A stretch of 64,000 nt of DNA, from positions 124,001 through 188,000 of the forward strand of contig CAILEP010000016.1 of NCBI GenBank assembly GCA_903833275.1, read 5' to 3'. Within the stretch, counting starts at the first letter, position 1, and the number at the start of each line of letters is the position of its first letter. Positions 1 to 8,551 of the stretch are shown here, one piece after another. This DNA comes from an uncultured Bdellovibrionales bacterium (GTDB lineage: Bacteria; Bdellovibrionota; Bdellovibrionia; Bdellovibrionales; UBA1609). Below the pieces are notes generated by a model. That model saw only the letters and a list, made by a program, of their open reading frames with translations, searched no databases and was not told the DNA's origin. The translations under genes and the position numbers were made by a program.

Positions 1-3000
1 AGCAAATTAAAGAGATACCTCAAGTGCCAAGTGACTTAGATTACTTAAATATATCCGAGAATCAAATTGCATTTATTCAATATACTTCTGGCTCTACAAG
101 CGCGCCAAAAGGAGTGGCATTAACTCACAAAAATTTAATCGCCAATATAAAGATGATTCAGCAGGCGATGAAAATATCTAGTGAAGAGCGAGTGGTTTCT
201 TGGTTGCCGTTGCATCACGATATGGGCCTCATAGGTAACTTATTAAGCTTTCTGTGTTGCGGCGCTTTTACAGCATTGTACCCATACCAAGAATTTGCCC
301 GGTCTCCAATGTCATGGCTTTTAGCAATGTCAAAATATAGAGCAACTCTATCTGGTGCACCGACATTTGCATTTGAGCTAATTAACAAAAAGCTAGATTT
401 GCAAAGACTAAAGGATGTCGACCTAAAACCAATGAGACTTCTATATTGCGGCAGTGAAAGACTGGTGCCGGCGACTATATCTAAATTTTATAGTGCATTG
501 GCGCCTATTGGCCTTTCGACTAAATCTTTCTTCCCCTGCTATGGGATGGCCGAGGCGTCTTTATTTGTGTCTGGACGATTCTGCGAACCGCAAATTTTGC
601 AATTGCCAGTCGAATCTGGCGCCGAGTACCCGACCTGTGGCAATCTTGCAAACAATCTGTCGTTATCCGTAGCAGACGAAGAAGGTCAAGAGTGCTTTCC
701 TGGCAAAGTTGGTGAAATTCAAATTAAAGGCACCTCTGTTACTAATGGATACTGGCGAGAAATTAAAAATAAGGTCTCTGAAAATGGTGAGGTCAAATCG
801 GCAGAAAGCTGGTTAAAGACTGGGGATCTTGGCGCTTTAGTTGGCAATGAAATTATTATCGTGGGTAGAAAAAAGGATATCATAAAAAGCAATGGTAGAA
901 CTCTCTATCCCGAAGACATTGAAATTCAGATTGAGCAAAATAGCCCCTGGTTATCGCCAAATTCAGTGGTTATCTTTTCGGAGGGCGATGATAACAGTCG
1001 CATTTCAGTAGTAATTGAAGTTGAAAGAACAAAAAAAGATATCCCATTTGCAGAGATATGTGGCGAAGTAAATGTTCTCGTGTCTGAATTTGGTTTGCAA
1101 AAGCCAAATATACTGTTTTTGGCACCACTAAATTTGCCAAAAACAACGAGTGGCAAAAAACAGCGTAAATTGACGGCCAAGTTACTTTCTGAAAATACTT
1201 TAAAAATAATTTGGCATGATCAACTTAATTTGGCGCCAAATGTAACTAGTGAAGATTCGGAAAGTTTGAGCAAAATTAATTTAAAATCGCTAATTGCCTA
1301 TGTTTCTAAAACTAATTTTGATCTAGCAGAAGAGCGACGTGCGATGCCTGCAGATATGCTTCTTGTAGTCAAAAACGCTGGCCTTCTTGATTTGCTTGTA
1401 AATAAAGAGTTTGGCGGCAAAGGCCTCAATTCTTTTCAATTTTCAGAAATTGGTGTGACACTGGGCCAACTTAACCTTTCGCTGGCCGCCGTGCTGGGTA
1501 TACATAATACCCTTGGTGTTCTGAGTATTCAAAATTCCAAAAATATCGAGCTGAAAAAGACCGTTCTCAGAGAGGTTGTGCAAAAGGGCTCGCTTGTTTC
1601 TTTTGCGATAAGTGAACCTGCGGCGGGTTCGAATCCGCATAAAATTGAAGCTACGGCGAAAGTGTCGGGCTCGAAGATAATTTTAAATGGTACAAAAGTT
1701 TGGATCGGCAACGCCCAATTCGCTGAGTATTTCGTTGTATTCGCAAATGAAACTTCGGCAGACAATTCATCAAAAGGCATTTCTGGGTTTTTAGTCAAAA
1801 GTGGCCAACCCGGCCTACAAGTTGGCGAAGAGCAATTGACTTTGGGCATGCGCTCTATGCCACAGTGCATGCTTCAGCTGACAAATGTTGAGGTGACAGA
1901 GGCCGACCGCTTAACAGCCCCAGGCAAGGGCCTCGAGCTTGCCTTTGAATCAATGGAGTACGCACGATTCGGGCTTGCCGCGGTAGCTTGTGGTGTGATG
2001 AATCATTCATTGGCCTTGGCTAAAGAATATGCACTTAGCAGGCAAATTTGGACAGGCAAGTTGTCAGAAAACGGGCACGTTGCAAACATTTTTAGAGATG
2101 TGCAGCTCAAGTCACAAGCACTTAAAAAGCTGGTAGAGAAAAGCGCTAAGCAAATTGACGATTCTGGCAAGTTGCCAATTCACTTGTCATTTGTGTGCAA
2201 AATACTTGCAGGTGAATGGGCTTTTCAGGCAACCGATAGCTGCTTACAGATTTGTGGTGGCCGCGGCTACACCGAAAATTTTGGCATAGCCAGATTTTGG
2301 CGAGACATCAGACTTTTTAGAATATTTGAGGGGCCAAGCGAGGCTCTGGCATATCAATTAGGTGCCTTGTCTTGTAGAAACCTAGAGCTTTCGGCTGATC
2401 TAATTAAAAGTGAGTCGGCGCGAAGCCGGTTGGCGACATTTATAAGTAAATTGAGTTCAGAAACAAACAAAGATACTTTTTTTGTGCAGCTGGGTATGAC
2501 GATTGCCAATTGCGTTGGCCTAAGCTGTCTTGATTTAGATATCGCAGAGCCGCTGCAAAACCTCGAGATAGACCTTCTAGAAGAGAAAATGGCGCGCTCT
2601 AACTTAATGGATAAATATACCGCGCCCGACAATAGGATCTTAAACGTTGCTGGCGAAGCTTCGCAAACGTCAAGGCCAATGTTTGAGGTTTGGAATGGCC
2701 ACGCCACACCAGCCCAAACATCACCAAATGTAACATTTGATATAGAAACCAATCGGACAGCGTCTAAACTGGCAAATTCTAGCGAGCAAGAGACAATGCA
2801 AGAAAAACCTGCGATAGAAAGGCAGACTCTTGTTTATCGAGATATTCAGTTTGCACTAGAGATTTGGCTGAGAGATTTACTGCGCGTGAAGCGTATAGAC
2901 ATCAACGCTTCTCTGGCCGAATACGGTGTTGATAGTCTCATGACCTATGAGCTCATCTGTTTTATCGAAGAATCCTTTGGTGTAAAGGTACAAGAAGACT

Positions 3001-3104
3001 TTATTAGAGCAGCCCCGTCTCTAAAAAATGTATGTGACTATATTCTGCAAAGCCAACAAGAAAAATTAGGTTCGATTAAAAAAAGTAAGCGGTCTAACAC
3101 TTAA
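1..3104 (+). CDS. Fatty-acyl-AMP ligase / acyl-CoA dehydrogenase / acyl-carrier fusion (5' partial)
   Basis: The frame is open to the left edge, so the N-terminus is missing; 1033 residues are visible. Counting from the GTG at 24, residues 1-400 are an adenylation domain of the fatty-acyl-AMP ligase (FAAL) type: YTSGST core at about 20, the FAAL-like LPLHHDMGLIG at about 61, YGMAEA, TGDLG and GRKKDIIKSNGR. Residues about 430-830 are an acyl-CoA dehydrogenase domain (ISEPAAGSNPHK at about 530, GGRGYTENFG at about 745). Residues about 930-1005 are a carrier domain with the phosphopantetheine serine in GVDSLM (about 971). The inferred reaction order is activation of a free fatty acid as acyl-AMP, loading on the carrier, and alpha,beta-oxidation of the tethered chain. 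There is no condensing domain, so it is not a conventional polyketide or peptide synthetase. It leads an operon with the next two genes (12-nt gap). Domain calls are firm; product and substrate are unknown. Confidence 0.9.
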   Translation, partial: QIKEIPQVPSDLDYLNISENQIAFIQYTSGSTSAPKGVALTHKNLIANIKMIQQAMKISSEERVVSWLPLHHDMGLIGNLLSFLCCGAFTALYPYQEFARSPMSWLLAMSKYRATLSGAPTFAFELINKKLDLQRLKDVDLKPMRLLYCGSERLVPATISKFYSALAPIGLSTKSFFPCYGMAEASLFVSGRFCEPQILQLPVESGAEYPTCGNLANNLSLSVADEEGQECFPGKVGEIQIKGTSVTNGYWREIKNKVSENGEVKSAESWLKTGDLGALVGNEIIIVGRKKDIIKSNGRTLYPEDIEIQIEQNSPWLSPNSVVIFSEGDDNSRISVVIEVERTKKDIPFAEICGEVNVLVSEFGLQKPNILFLAPLNLPKTTSGKKQRKLTAKLLSENTLKIIWHDQLNLAPNVTSEDSESLSKINLKSLIAYVSKTNFDLAEERRAMPADMLLVVKNAGLLDLLVNKEFGGKGLNSFQFSEIGVTLGQLNLSLAAVLGIHNTLGVLSIQNSKNIELKKTVLREVVQKGSLVSFAISEPAAGSNPHKIEATAKVSGSKIILNGTKVWIGNAQFAEYFVVFANETSADNSSKGISGFLVKSGQPGLQVGEEQLTLGMRSMPQCMLQLTNVEVTEADRLTAPGKGLELAFESMEYARFGLAAVACGVMNHSLALAKEYALSRQIWTGKLSENGHVANIFRDVQLKSQALKKLVEKSAKQIDDSGKLPIHLSFVCKILAGEWAFQATDSCLQICGGRGYTENFGIARFWRDIRLFRIFEGPSEALAYQLGALSCRNLELSADLIKSESARSRLATFISKLSSETNKDTFFVQLGMTIANCVGLSCLDLDIAEPLQNLEIDLLEEKMARSNLMDKYTAPDNRILNVAGEASQTSRPMFEVWNGHATPAQTSPNVTFDIETNRTASKLANSSEQETMQEKPAIERQTLVYRDIQFALEIWLRDLLRVKRIDINASLAEYGVDSLMTYELICFIEESFGVKVQEDFIRAAPSLKNVCDYILQSQQEKLGSIKKSKRSNT

Positions 3105-3116
3105 GAAGAGGTATTT

Positions 3117-4658
3117 ATGTCGCGAAACACAACACTAAAAGTAGCCGACGCCCCGGTGGTGAATATTGTCGAAAATGATAGATCAGGTGCGGGCCTACGA
3201 TTTCGAGAATCTCGTGTTAAAATCCCCGACGGGATTAAATGCGTCGTTCGTTGGAAGGACTACTACGGCCAAGAGGTTTCAGCACATGTTCGCGATATCT
3301 CAAGATATGGCTGTCGAATTACATTGCCACCTGAGGTACCCGGACAACGGCTATTTATTAAAATCCCACGCGGGTATGTAGAAGTGGATGGGTCAATCGC
3401 GTATAGCGGCCCAATTACTTTTGTTAATGAACGTACAGAAGCAGATGGCTCAGTTTCATGCGGTATTACGCTTGAGGCTAGTGGCTGCGACTTAGAAGCT
3501 CTGTCTGCTGCAGCAACACTTAGGTCTCTGAATATACGAGACCAAGTTGAACAGGTTCTTGCGATATCAAGAGCTGTGAATGAAGATTTTAAAATTCTCG
3601 TAGCAGATCTAAATGCTTTACTTCAAGATGCAAAAACAAAATTAGATCGCGAACGTAAGAACGCAGAGCATGCGGCATTGTCGCCGAATCATTTGCTACG
3701 CCTTGAAGAGCGAATAATAAGTGTGGCAATAAGTGTCTATGGGCCGCGTTTGCAATCAATTCTCTCTCACTTTCAAGAAATGACTTCCGGTTTTGACATA
3801 GATGACGAAGCACCACATAAACAATATTTCAGACTAAGTTTTCAAAATCTCGTTGCAGGCACGCCGTTTATCGAGCGCAGTTTAAAGAAGCCCCTCGGTT
3901 ACTCTGGCGATTACGGCATGATGGTCATGTTGTATGAATATGCAGATGAGGGCGACACACTTTTTAATCGATTTTTTCATCGCTTTGTTTGCTCTGAACC
4001 AGCTGCCGTCGCAAATAAAAATCGTGTAGGTTTTTTGTCAGACATTCTTTTAGAGGCTTATGCGAAGGCCGTTAAGAAGAAGTCTAAACAATTTAAAATT
4101 ACCAGTCTAGCTTGCGGGCCAGCTAGAGAAATATATGAATTCTTAAAGTTTGTGCAAATTAGTGAAAACACCCCAATACTTATTAATTTAATAGATCTAG
4201 AAGAGCATGCACTCGATTACGCACAAGCTCGACTTCGAGAGCTATCTCTGCCGCCAAAGACAGTAGATCTCGTGTTTTTAAAAGAAGATGTCGTAACAGG
4301 GGCCTTGCAAGAAAAAGAGTTTCTGCAAAGAGTGGCCGATTCTGATTTCATTATTTCGGCAGGTCTATTCGACTACCTTACGGATAGAGTTTCACAGCGA
4401 GTTATTTCAACATTTTTTAAATATTTAAAACGAGATGGCGAACTTTTGATTGGCAATATCTCTAAGAAAAGCCCAGATGCGTTTGCAATGGATTATTTTA
4501 TGGATTGGCGATTAATCTTACGCGATGAAAACGACCTGAGCCGTCTAGTTTCAGAAGAAGTAAAATTGGCCGGCGGGATTGGCGATGTAACAAGCGAAAG
4601 TTTAGGTCTTAATTTATTCTTAAGAATAAAAAAGGCGAAATCTAAGGGCAATGACTGA
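3117..4658 (+). CDS. PilZ-domain SAM-dependent methyltransferase, fatty-acid methyl ester (PhcB-like) type
   Basis: This 513-residue protein has a PilZ-like N-terminus (about 35-125) with the second c-di-GMP motif present (DISRYG) but no clean RxxxR before it, so nucleotide binding is uncertain. A helical linker follows, then a class I methyltransferase. Diagnostic features are KPLGYSGDYGMM at about 257, which I associate with proteins annotated as extracellular factor 3-hydroxypalmitic acid methyl ester synthases, and the SAM-binding LACGPAREI at about 330 followed by an acidic INLIDLEE strand. The expected role is methylation of a fatty-acyl carboxyl group. Position directly after the acyl-AMP ligase fusion fits: the ligase would make or modify an acyl chain and this enzyme would methylate it. 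The ATG at 3117 has AAGAAGAGG upstream. The 3' end overlaps the cyclase gene by 8 nt, implying translational coupling. Confidence 0.8.
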   Translation: MSRNTTLKVADAPVVNIVENDRSGAGLRFRESRVKIPDGIKCVVRWKDYYGQEVSAHVRDISRYGCRITLPPEVPGQRLFIKIPRGYVEVDGSIAYSGPITFVNERTEADGSVSCGITLEASGCDLEALSAAATLRSLNIRDQVEQVLAISRAVNEDFKILVADLNALLQDAKTKLDRERKNAEHAALSPNHLLRLEERIISVAISVYGPRLQSILSHFQEMTSGFDIDDEAPHKQYFRLSFQNLVAGTPFIERSLKKPLGYSGDYGMMVMLYEYADEGDTLFNRFFHRFVCSEPAAVANKNRVGFLSDILLEAYAKAVKKKSKQFKITSLACGPAREIYEFLKFVQISENTPILINLIDLEEHALDYAQARLRELSLPPKTVDLVFLKEDVVTGALQEKEFLQRVADSDFIISAGLFDYLTDRVSQRVISTFFKYLKRDGELLIGNISKKSPDAFAMDYFMDWRLILRDENDLSRLVSEEVKLAGGIGDVTSESLGLNLFLRIKKAKSKGND

Positions 4659-6084
4659 ATTTGAGAAGTTTCGGTTAAATATTCTAAATGACAGGATATC
4701 GTTTTCGTTTGTGAAAACAGCTATTCCCTTTTATCTGGGCGCCAGTGTGATTGACTGGATTTATGTCCCCGAATTGTGGTTAAATTTTCTATATGTGCGT
4801 ATTATATCATGTATCTGCTTCGGTCTTTTGGGGCTCGCGGTTACAAAAAAAGTGATCGCAAGTGATCGTTTAGCATTAGTTGCAACATTTTTTGTTACCC
4901 TCGTATTGGGTTCTGGTCTTGGCTACATGGTGGCGAGGACAGGGGGTCTTGAAAGCCCATATTATGCTGGCATCAATTGGGTTGGGATCGGCACCCTAGC
5001 CTTTTACCCCGGCAGGCATATAGAAAGATTTATATGGGTGTTATTAACGTATCTGCCAGTATTCTTATTCTGCGCTTACTATGGCGACCTACACTTTAAT
5101 AAACTAACTGCGCTGTCAGTAATATTTATGGGTGGAACGATATTGCTATCCGTAATCAGCAACGTGCTCACAATGAATTCTCTGAAAACTGAGGTCGGCC
5201 TAAGATCAGAACTTCAGAGTTTGATTAAAGATAAAGATGTAATGATAGAGAAAAAATCAAACGAAGCCGCCAACCTAAAGCGACTTGCAAAACAGTTTTC
5301 GCCAACTGTCATTCATGCTATTGAAAACCGTGAAATTAGTCTCACGCAACGTAACCGAAGAAATATTGGCGTTATGTTCATAGACGTGGTGGGCTCAACA
5401 AGTCGTTCAAATAATCTTGACCATAACGACTATCAAAGAGCACTTGATATTTTCTTTGATTTTACAATCAAAAGGCTTTTGGCAAACAACATCACTGTTG
5501 CAAATTTTATGGGTGATGGCTTAATGGCAATCCTTAATGCACCCTACCCAATGATGGACTTTGAAAAGTTAGCGATCGACGTAGCAATTCAGATTTTGCA
5601 CGAAACTCACGAAAAACAACCACTTTTAAGTGAGTTTTGGCATGAGCACTTTCATATTCGAATCGGTGTAAGTTCGGGCTATGCGAACGTTGGCTTCTTT
5701 CCGAATACCGATTTTGGTGTTTATACCGCAATTGGTGACTCTGTGAACTTGGCAGCGAGACTATGTCAGAATGCAGGTAACTCAGCGGTAGCCACTACAA
5801 AAAAGGTCGTGAAGTCGGCCTCTGAGGTGCTAACGGATTGTGCCGTCACCAAGGGTGGCTCTGTAGGTAGCTTGAAAGGGTTTAATGGTTTTGAAGAAGA
5901 TTTTTATTTGGTTATCCCTACAAAACTTCAAAAATCGAAATCAAATGAGAAGAGATGCCCGCTATGCGAATCACTAGTGGTGCAAACAGCTGATCTTGGA
6001 GACTTTTTGATGTTCAGCTGCTCTCAATGTCAATATAAAGATCTCATGGCAAAAGACCCCGCTAAGGCAGCTTACGTTTATTGA
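4651..6084 (+). CDS. Membrane-anchored class III adenylate/guanylate cyclase with C-terminal zinc ribbon
   Basis: This 477-residue protein has about five to six hydrophobic segments in residues 15-180, a short coiled linker (about 185-215) and a class III cyclase domain (about 235-400). Catalytic features are visible: the metal-binding aspartates in FIDVVGSTS (about 243) and MGDG, and the transition-state Asn/Arg pair in GDSVNLAARL. The C-terminus carries CPLC...CSQC (about 435-465), a zinc-ribbon-like four-cysteine motif unusual for this family. It should convert ATP (or GTP) to the cyclic nucleotide in response to a membrane signal. Its place behind an acyl-activating fusion and a fatty-acid methyltransferase suggests that it either senses the lipid product or reports on membrane lipid state; that is inference. 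It is the last gene of the operon. Confidence 0.85.
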   Translation: MTEFEKFRLNILNDRISFSFVKTAIPFYLGASVIDWIYVPELWLNFLYVRIISCICFGLLGLAVTKKVIASDRLALVATFFVTLVLGSGLGYMVARTGGLESPYYAGINWVGIGTLAFYPGRHIERFIWVLLTYLPVFLFCAYYGDLHFNKLTALSVIFMGGTILLSVISNVLTMNSLKTEVGLRSELQSLIKDKDVMIEKKSNEAANLKRLAKQFSPTVIHAIENREISLTQRNRRNIGVMFIDVVGSTSRSNNLDHNDYQRALDIFFDFTIKRLLANNITVANFMGDGLMAILNAPYPMMDFEKLAIDVAIQILHETHEKQPLLSEFWHEHFHIRIGVSSGYANVGFFPNTDFGVYTAIGDSVNLAARLCQNAGNSAVATTKKVVKSASEVLTDCAVTKGGSVGSLKGFNGFEEDFYLVIPTKLQKSKSNEKRCPLCESLVVQTADLGDFLMFSCSQCQYKDLMAKDPAKAAYVY

Positions 6085-6438
6085 GTCTTTACCGACGCCA
6101 GCGCAGAACTCGCCAATGACGAACAAAAAGAACTATCAGTAAAAAACAAGAACACGGCTGCTTGACCTCGAAATAAATAGAAAACTCCCCCGCCGGCGAC
6201 GAACGTTTGGGGGATCAGATTTTTTGTGGGCCTCAGATCTGGTCGCCGAGGCAAGATGGGATTCGAGACCTGTGCTCGAGTTCGTCGAAATTTCGAGCAC
6301 ATTTAAGCGGGGCTCGACGAACCAGTAAAGACAAGGTGGGATATTGCAACGCCGAGGCCATCGACGTTTCGCGGGCAACTGCCGCCTACTCGAAAATATT
6401 GACATCTGGGGCTGAAATACTGGCTGTAAGTCTTAAAC

Positions 6439-6508
6439 TCCGGACAAAGATCTAAGATTCCGGACGAAATGGTCCGGTCGAAGGGTCCAGCCTAAGCGTC
6501 CGGTCGAA
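6439..6508. repeat. Four short direct repeats TCCGG[AT]C(G)AA
   Basis: TCCGGACAA (6439), TCCGGACGAA (6459), TCCGGTCGAA (6473) and TCCGGTCGAA (6499) occur within 70 bp, with a degenerate TCCAG between the last two. Spacings are 20, 14 and 26 bp. They could be a cluster of protein-binding sites or slippage debris. Confidence 0.45.
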
Positions 6509-6581
6509 AAAAGACCGCCGAGGCGGCGCAATCGCAAACGGCCCACATTGCAGTTGGCAGTTGTCTGCGGGGTTGGTGTGT

Positions 6582-6614
6582 TTGGCAACTCCAGATTATT
6601 GGAGTTCTTGCCAA
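6582..6614 (-). terminator. Stem-loop downstream of the hybrid kinase gene
   Basis: TTGGCAACTCCA and TGGAGTTCTTGCCAA form a long imperfect hairpin with a 3-nt bulge and an AT-rich loop, starting 23 nt past the kinase stop codon on the minus strand. There is no U-tract, so an intrinsic terminator is only possible; it could also be a 3'-end stabilising structure. Confidence 0.35.
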
Positions 6615-6637
6615 TTATCTGGAGTTCGCGAAGGAGA

Positions 6638-8533
6638 CTAAACGATCGAGCGACGAGTGGCCGGCGAGGGCTGTGCTGCGGTAACGGTGGCGTGATCGGT
6701 GGGCGCCACGGATGTGGTGGCAGCCACTGCGGCGGCCGAAGCTACTGAGGCAGTGGTGCTGACAGGCACGAGGCCGATTAGAGATTTGGGTAGTAAGCGT
6801 ATGCCTAGTTTTTTGCAGCGCTCGACAACGGGCAATTCGTGGGCGTGGCTGGTGACTAAGATGACGTTGGCGATGCGAGTGGTGACGGCGATTTGGGCGA
6901 TGGCGTCGAGGCCATTTTGATCGGCTCCGGCGAATTCGTAGTCGACTAGAAAAAGCGTGTCGTTGCCGTTTGAGTGCAATATTATTTCGCTTAAACGAGA
7001 AGTGAATTCTTCGAGAGACGAAATCGATTCGACTAGAAATTTAGATTTATTGCGGCGGGTGCCTATGCCCGTTCGGCCGCCGCCGACGTCGGCAAATCTG
7101 GCGCGCCAAACATCATGCACACTTTGGCTATCGTCAACAATCACCACCCGCTTGAGATCGGCAGTCTGAATTTCGCGACACCAAAAAGACGGCGGGGTTG
7201 CCATCGGCAATTCGATCGACACCGTTGTGCCGACGCCTTCAACCGACGAAATTCGAATATCCCCTTTAATGCGTCGAATCTGTTCGCGGGCGTGATATAG
7301 CCCAAGCCCAGAACCTTCGGGTTTTTTATAACTAAAACTATTGTCAAAAACGCGTTCGATAATATCTTGGGGGATGCCGCAACCGGTGTCGCGCACGATC
7401 ACTTGGGCCCTATGGCCTGAGGGCAGCGGGCGCAATTCGACGGTGATTAGCCCGCGATTGCCGAGAGCCTCGATCGCATTATTGACGACGTTTGATAGAA
7501 CGCGCTTAAACTCGGTGGGTTGCAAATACGAGAACATATTAAAATGCTCAGGCTGAACTTCAAACTGTAGAGCAATGCCGAGACGATTAGTAAGAGCGCG
7601 TTTTTCAGAAATGATTTCTTCAATGCAAAAAGCGAGAGACTCAACTCTCATCTCGGGCTCTTTAACGGGCTTGGATCTTGATTGCAAAGTGTTGGCGATA
7701 TCGTTGATACGGGCCACGGCATTTTTCAGCAGCAACCGCTTGGGCTCTGAAAGTTCGGTGGCGTTTGACGTTAACATCATTAGCGCCGACAGCGGCGATC
7801 GAATATCATGAGCCACTTGGCGAGCGACTTGAACCTTACTCGCCTCGCGCTCGTACTCGGTGACCTTCAAGGTGCTCTCATTAACTCGCGCCAACATCTG
7901 ATTGAGCATGGTCTCAAGACGTTTGAATTCTTCGACGTCAGAATTGATTCGAAAAACGCCTTTGATACCGGCAATGGCCTCAGCTTGAGTGTGCAACTCT
8001 TGCATCGGGATAATTAAGGCGTTCAACATATTTCGGCGATAGCCCATCAAAAGCAGAGTCATCACGATCGCCGTCAACCCGACCGGGGTTAACAAAGAAG
8101 CATCGATTTTGAAACCAAGATCAAGCGGCTCGAGCTTTGCTTCGATACAGCCAACCACCTTCGACCCATAAACCACAGGCCAGCTGAGAATCGAGCCGGC
8201 GTTAGCCCCAATAATATTGGGGTGGACGTCAGAACCGCAAGCCGAGATGCTTTCGCTTGAACCGCCAAAGGTGATGCTCTGCAAATGAAAGTCCGTTTGC
8301 AAGCGATTGAGTTCGAAATCGAGAGTGTGAAAAGAATGTAACAAGGCTTCGCGGGCAAAAATGCTATTGAGAGATTTCACTCGTTCGCCGAGCTGTTGGT
8401 TGCGCTCGCGATAATTATGCACTGTTGAGATCACGCCGGCCGCTACAATGCCAATGACGAGAGCGATCAGGGTGCCTGATAGCAACCAGATGTTTTGTTG
8501 GCGAAGAATTTTCTTAAGAGAGCTTTGTTTCAT
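6638..8533 (-). CDS. Hybrid sensor histidine kinase with C-terminal receiver
   Basis: This 631-residue protein has a transmembrane helix at about 15-38, a periplasmic sensor of about 110 residues, and a second helix at about 150-170. The HisKA helix carries the phospho-accepting His in VAHDIRSPLSAL (about 241). The ATPase domain shows an N box (NVVNNAIEAL), G1 (DTGCGIP) and G2 (GSGLGL). A receiver spans about 460-580 with DD, the phospho-acceptor Asp in LVDYEF (about 530) and Lys in LLPKS. The last 45 residues are a low-complexity Ala/Thr/Ser/Val tail. It starts 18 nt after a periplasmic binding-protein gene and shares a strand with an HPt gene upstream, so a binding protein-kinase-receiver-HPt relay is likely. 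No output regulator is adjacent. Confidence 0.9.
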   Translation of the reverse strand: MKQSSLKKILRQQNIWLLSGTLIALVIGIVAAGVISTVHNYRERNQQLGERVKSLNSIFAREALLHSFHTLDFELNRLQTDFHLQSITFGGSSESISACGSDVHPNIIGANAGSILSWPVVYGSKVVGCIEAKLEPLDLGFKIDASLLTPVGLTAIVMTLLLMGYRRNMLNALIIPMQELHTQAEAIAGIKGVFRINSDVEEFKRLETMLNQMLARVNESTLKVTEYEREASKVQVARQVAHDIRSPLSALMMLTSNATELSEPKRLLLKNAVARINDIANTLQSRSKPVKEPEMRVESLAFCIEEIISEKRALTNRLGIALQFEVQPEHFNMFSYLQPTEFKRVLSNVVNNAIEALGNRGLITVELRPLPSGHRAQVIVRDTGCGIPQDIIERVFDNSFSYKKPEGSGLGLYHAREQIRRIKGDIRISSVEGVGTTVSIELPMATPPSFWCREIQTADLKRVVIVDDSQSVHDVWRARFADVGGGRTGIGTRRNKSKFLVESISSLEEFTSRLSEIILHSNGNDTLFLVDYEFAGADQNGLDAIAQIAVTTRIANVILVTSHAHELPVVERCKKLGIRLLPKSLIGLVPVSTTASVASAAAVAATTSVAPTDHATVTAAQPSPATRRSIV

Positions 8534-8551
8534 CTTGTCTATTTCTCGTCA

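Larger units (their letters stand above)
6085..6637. other. Gene-free interval with hairpins and short direct repeats
   Basis: No convincing coding sequence lies here; short open frames on both strands translate to arginine/serine-rich, non-protein-like sequence. Structure that can be seen: a 9-bp inverted repeat TGTGCTCGA/TCGAGCACA (6271-6279 with 6293-6301), a run of TCCGG[AT]C-type repeats at 6439-6508, and a stem-loop at 6582-6614 just beyond the histidine kinase gene. The interval separates two convergent transcription units. Confidence 0.5.

Noticed and set aside
6136..6455. Open frames on both strands in the interval after the cyclase gene
   Set aside because: Translations are Arg/Ser/Cys-rich, overlap each other and have no ribosome-binding site or family resemblance.
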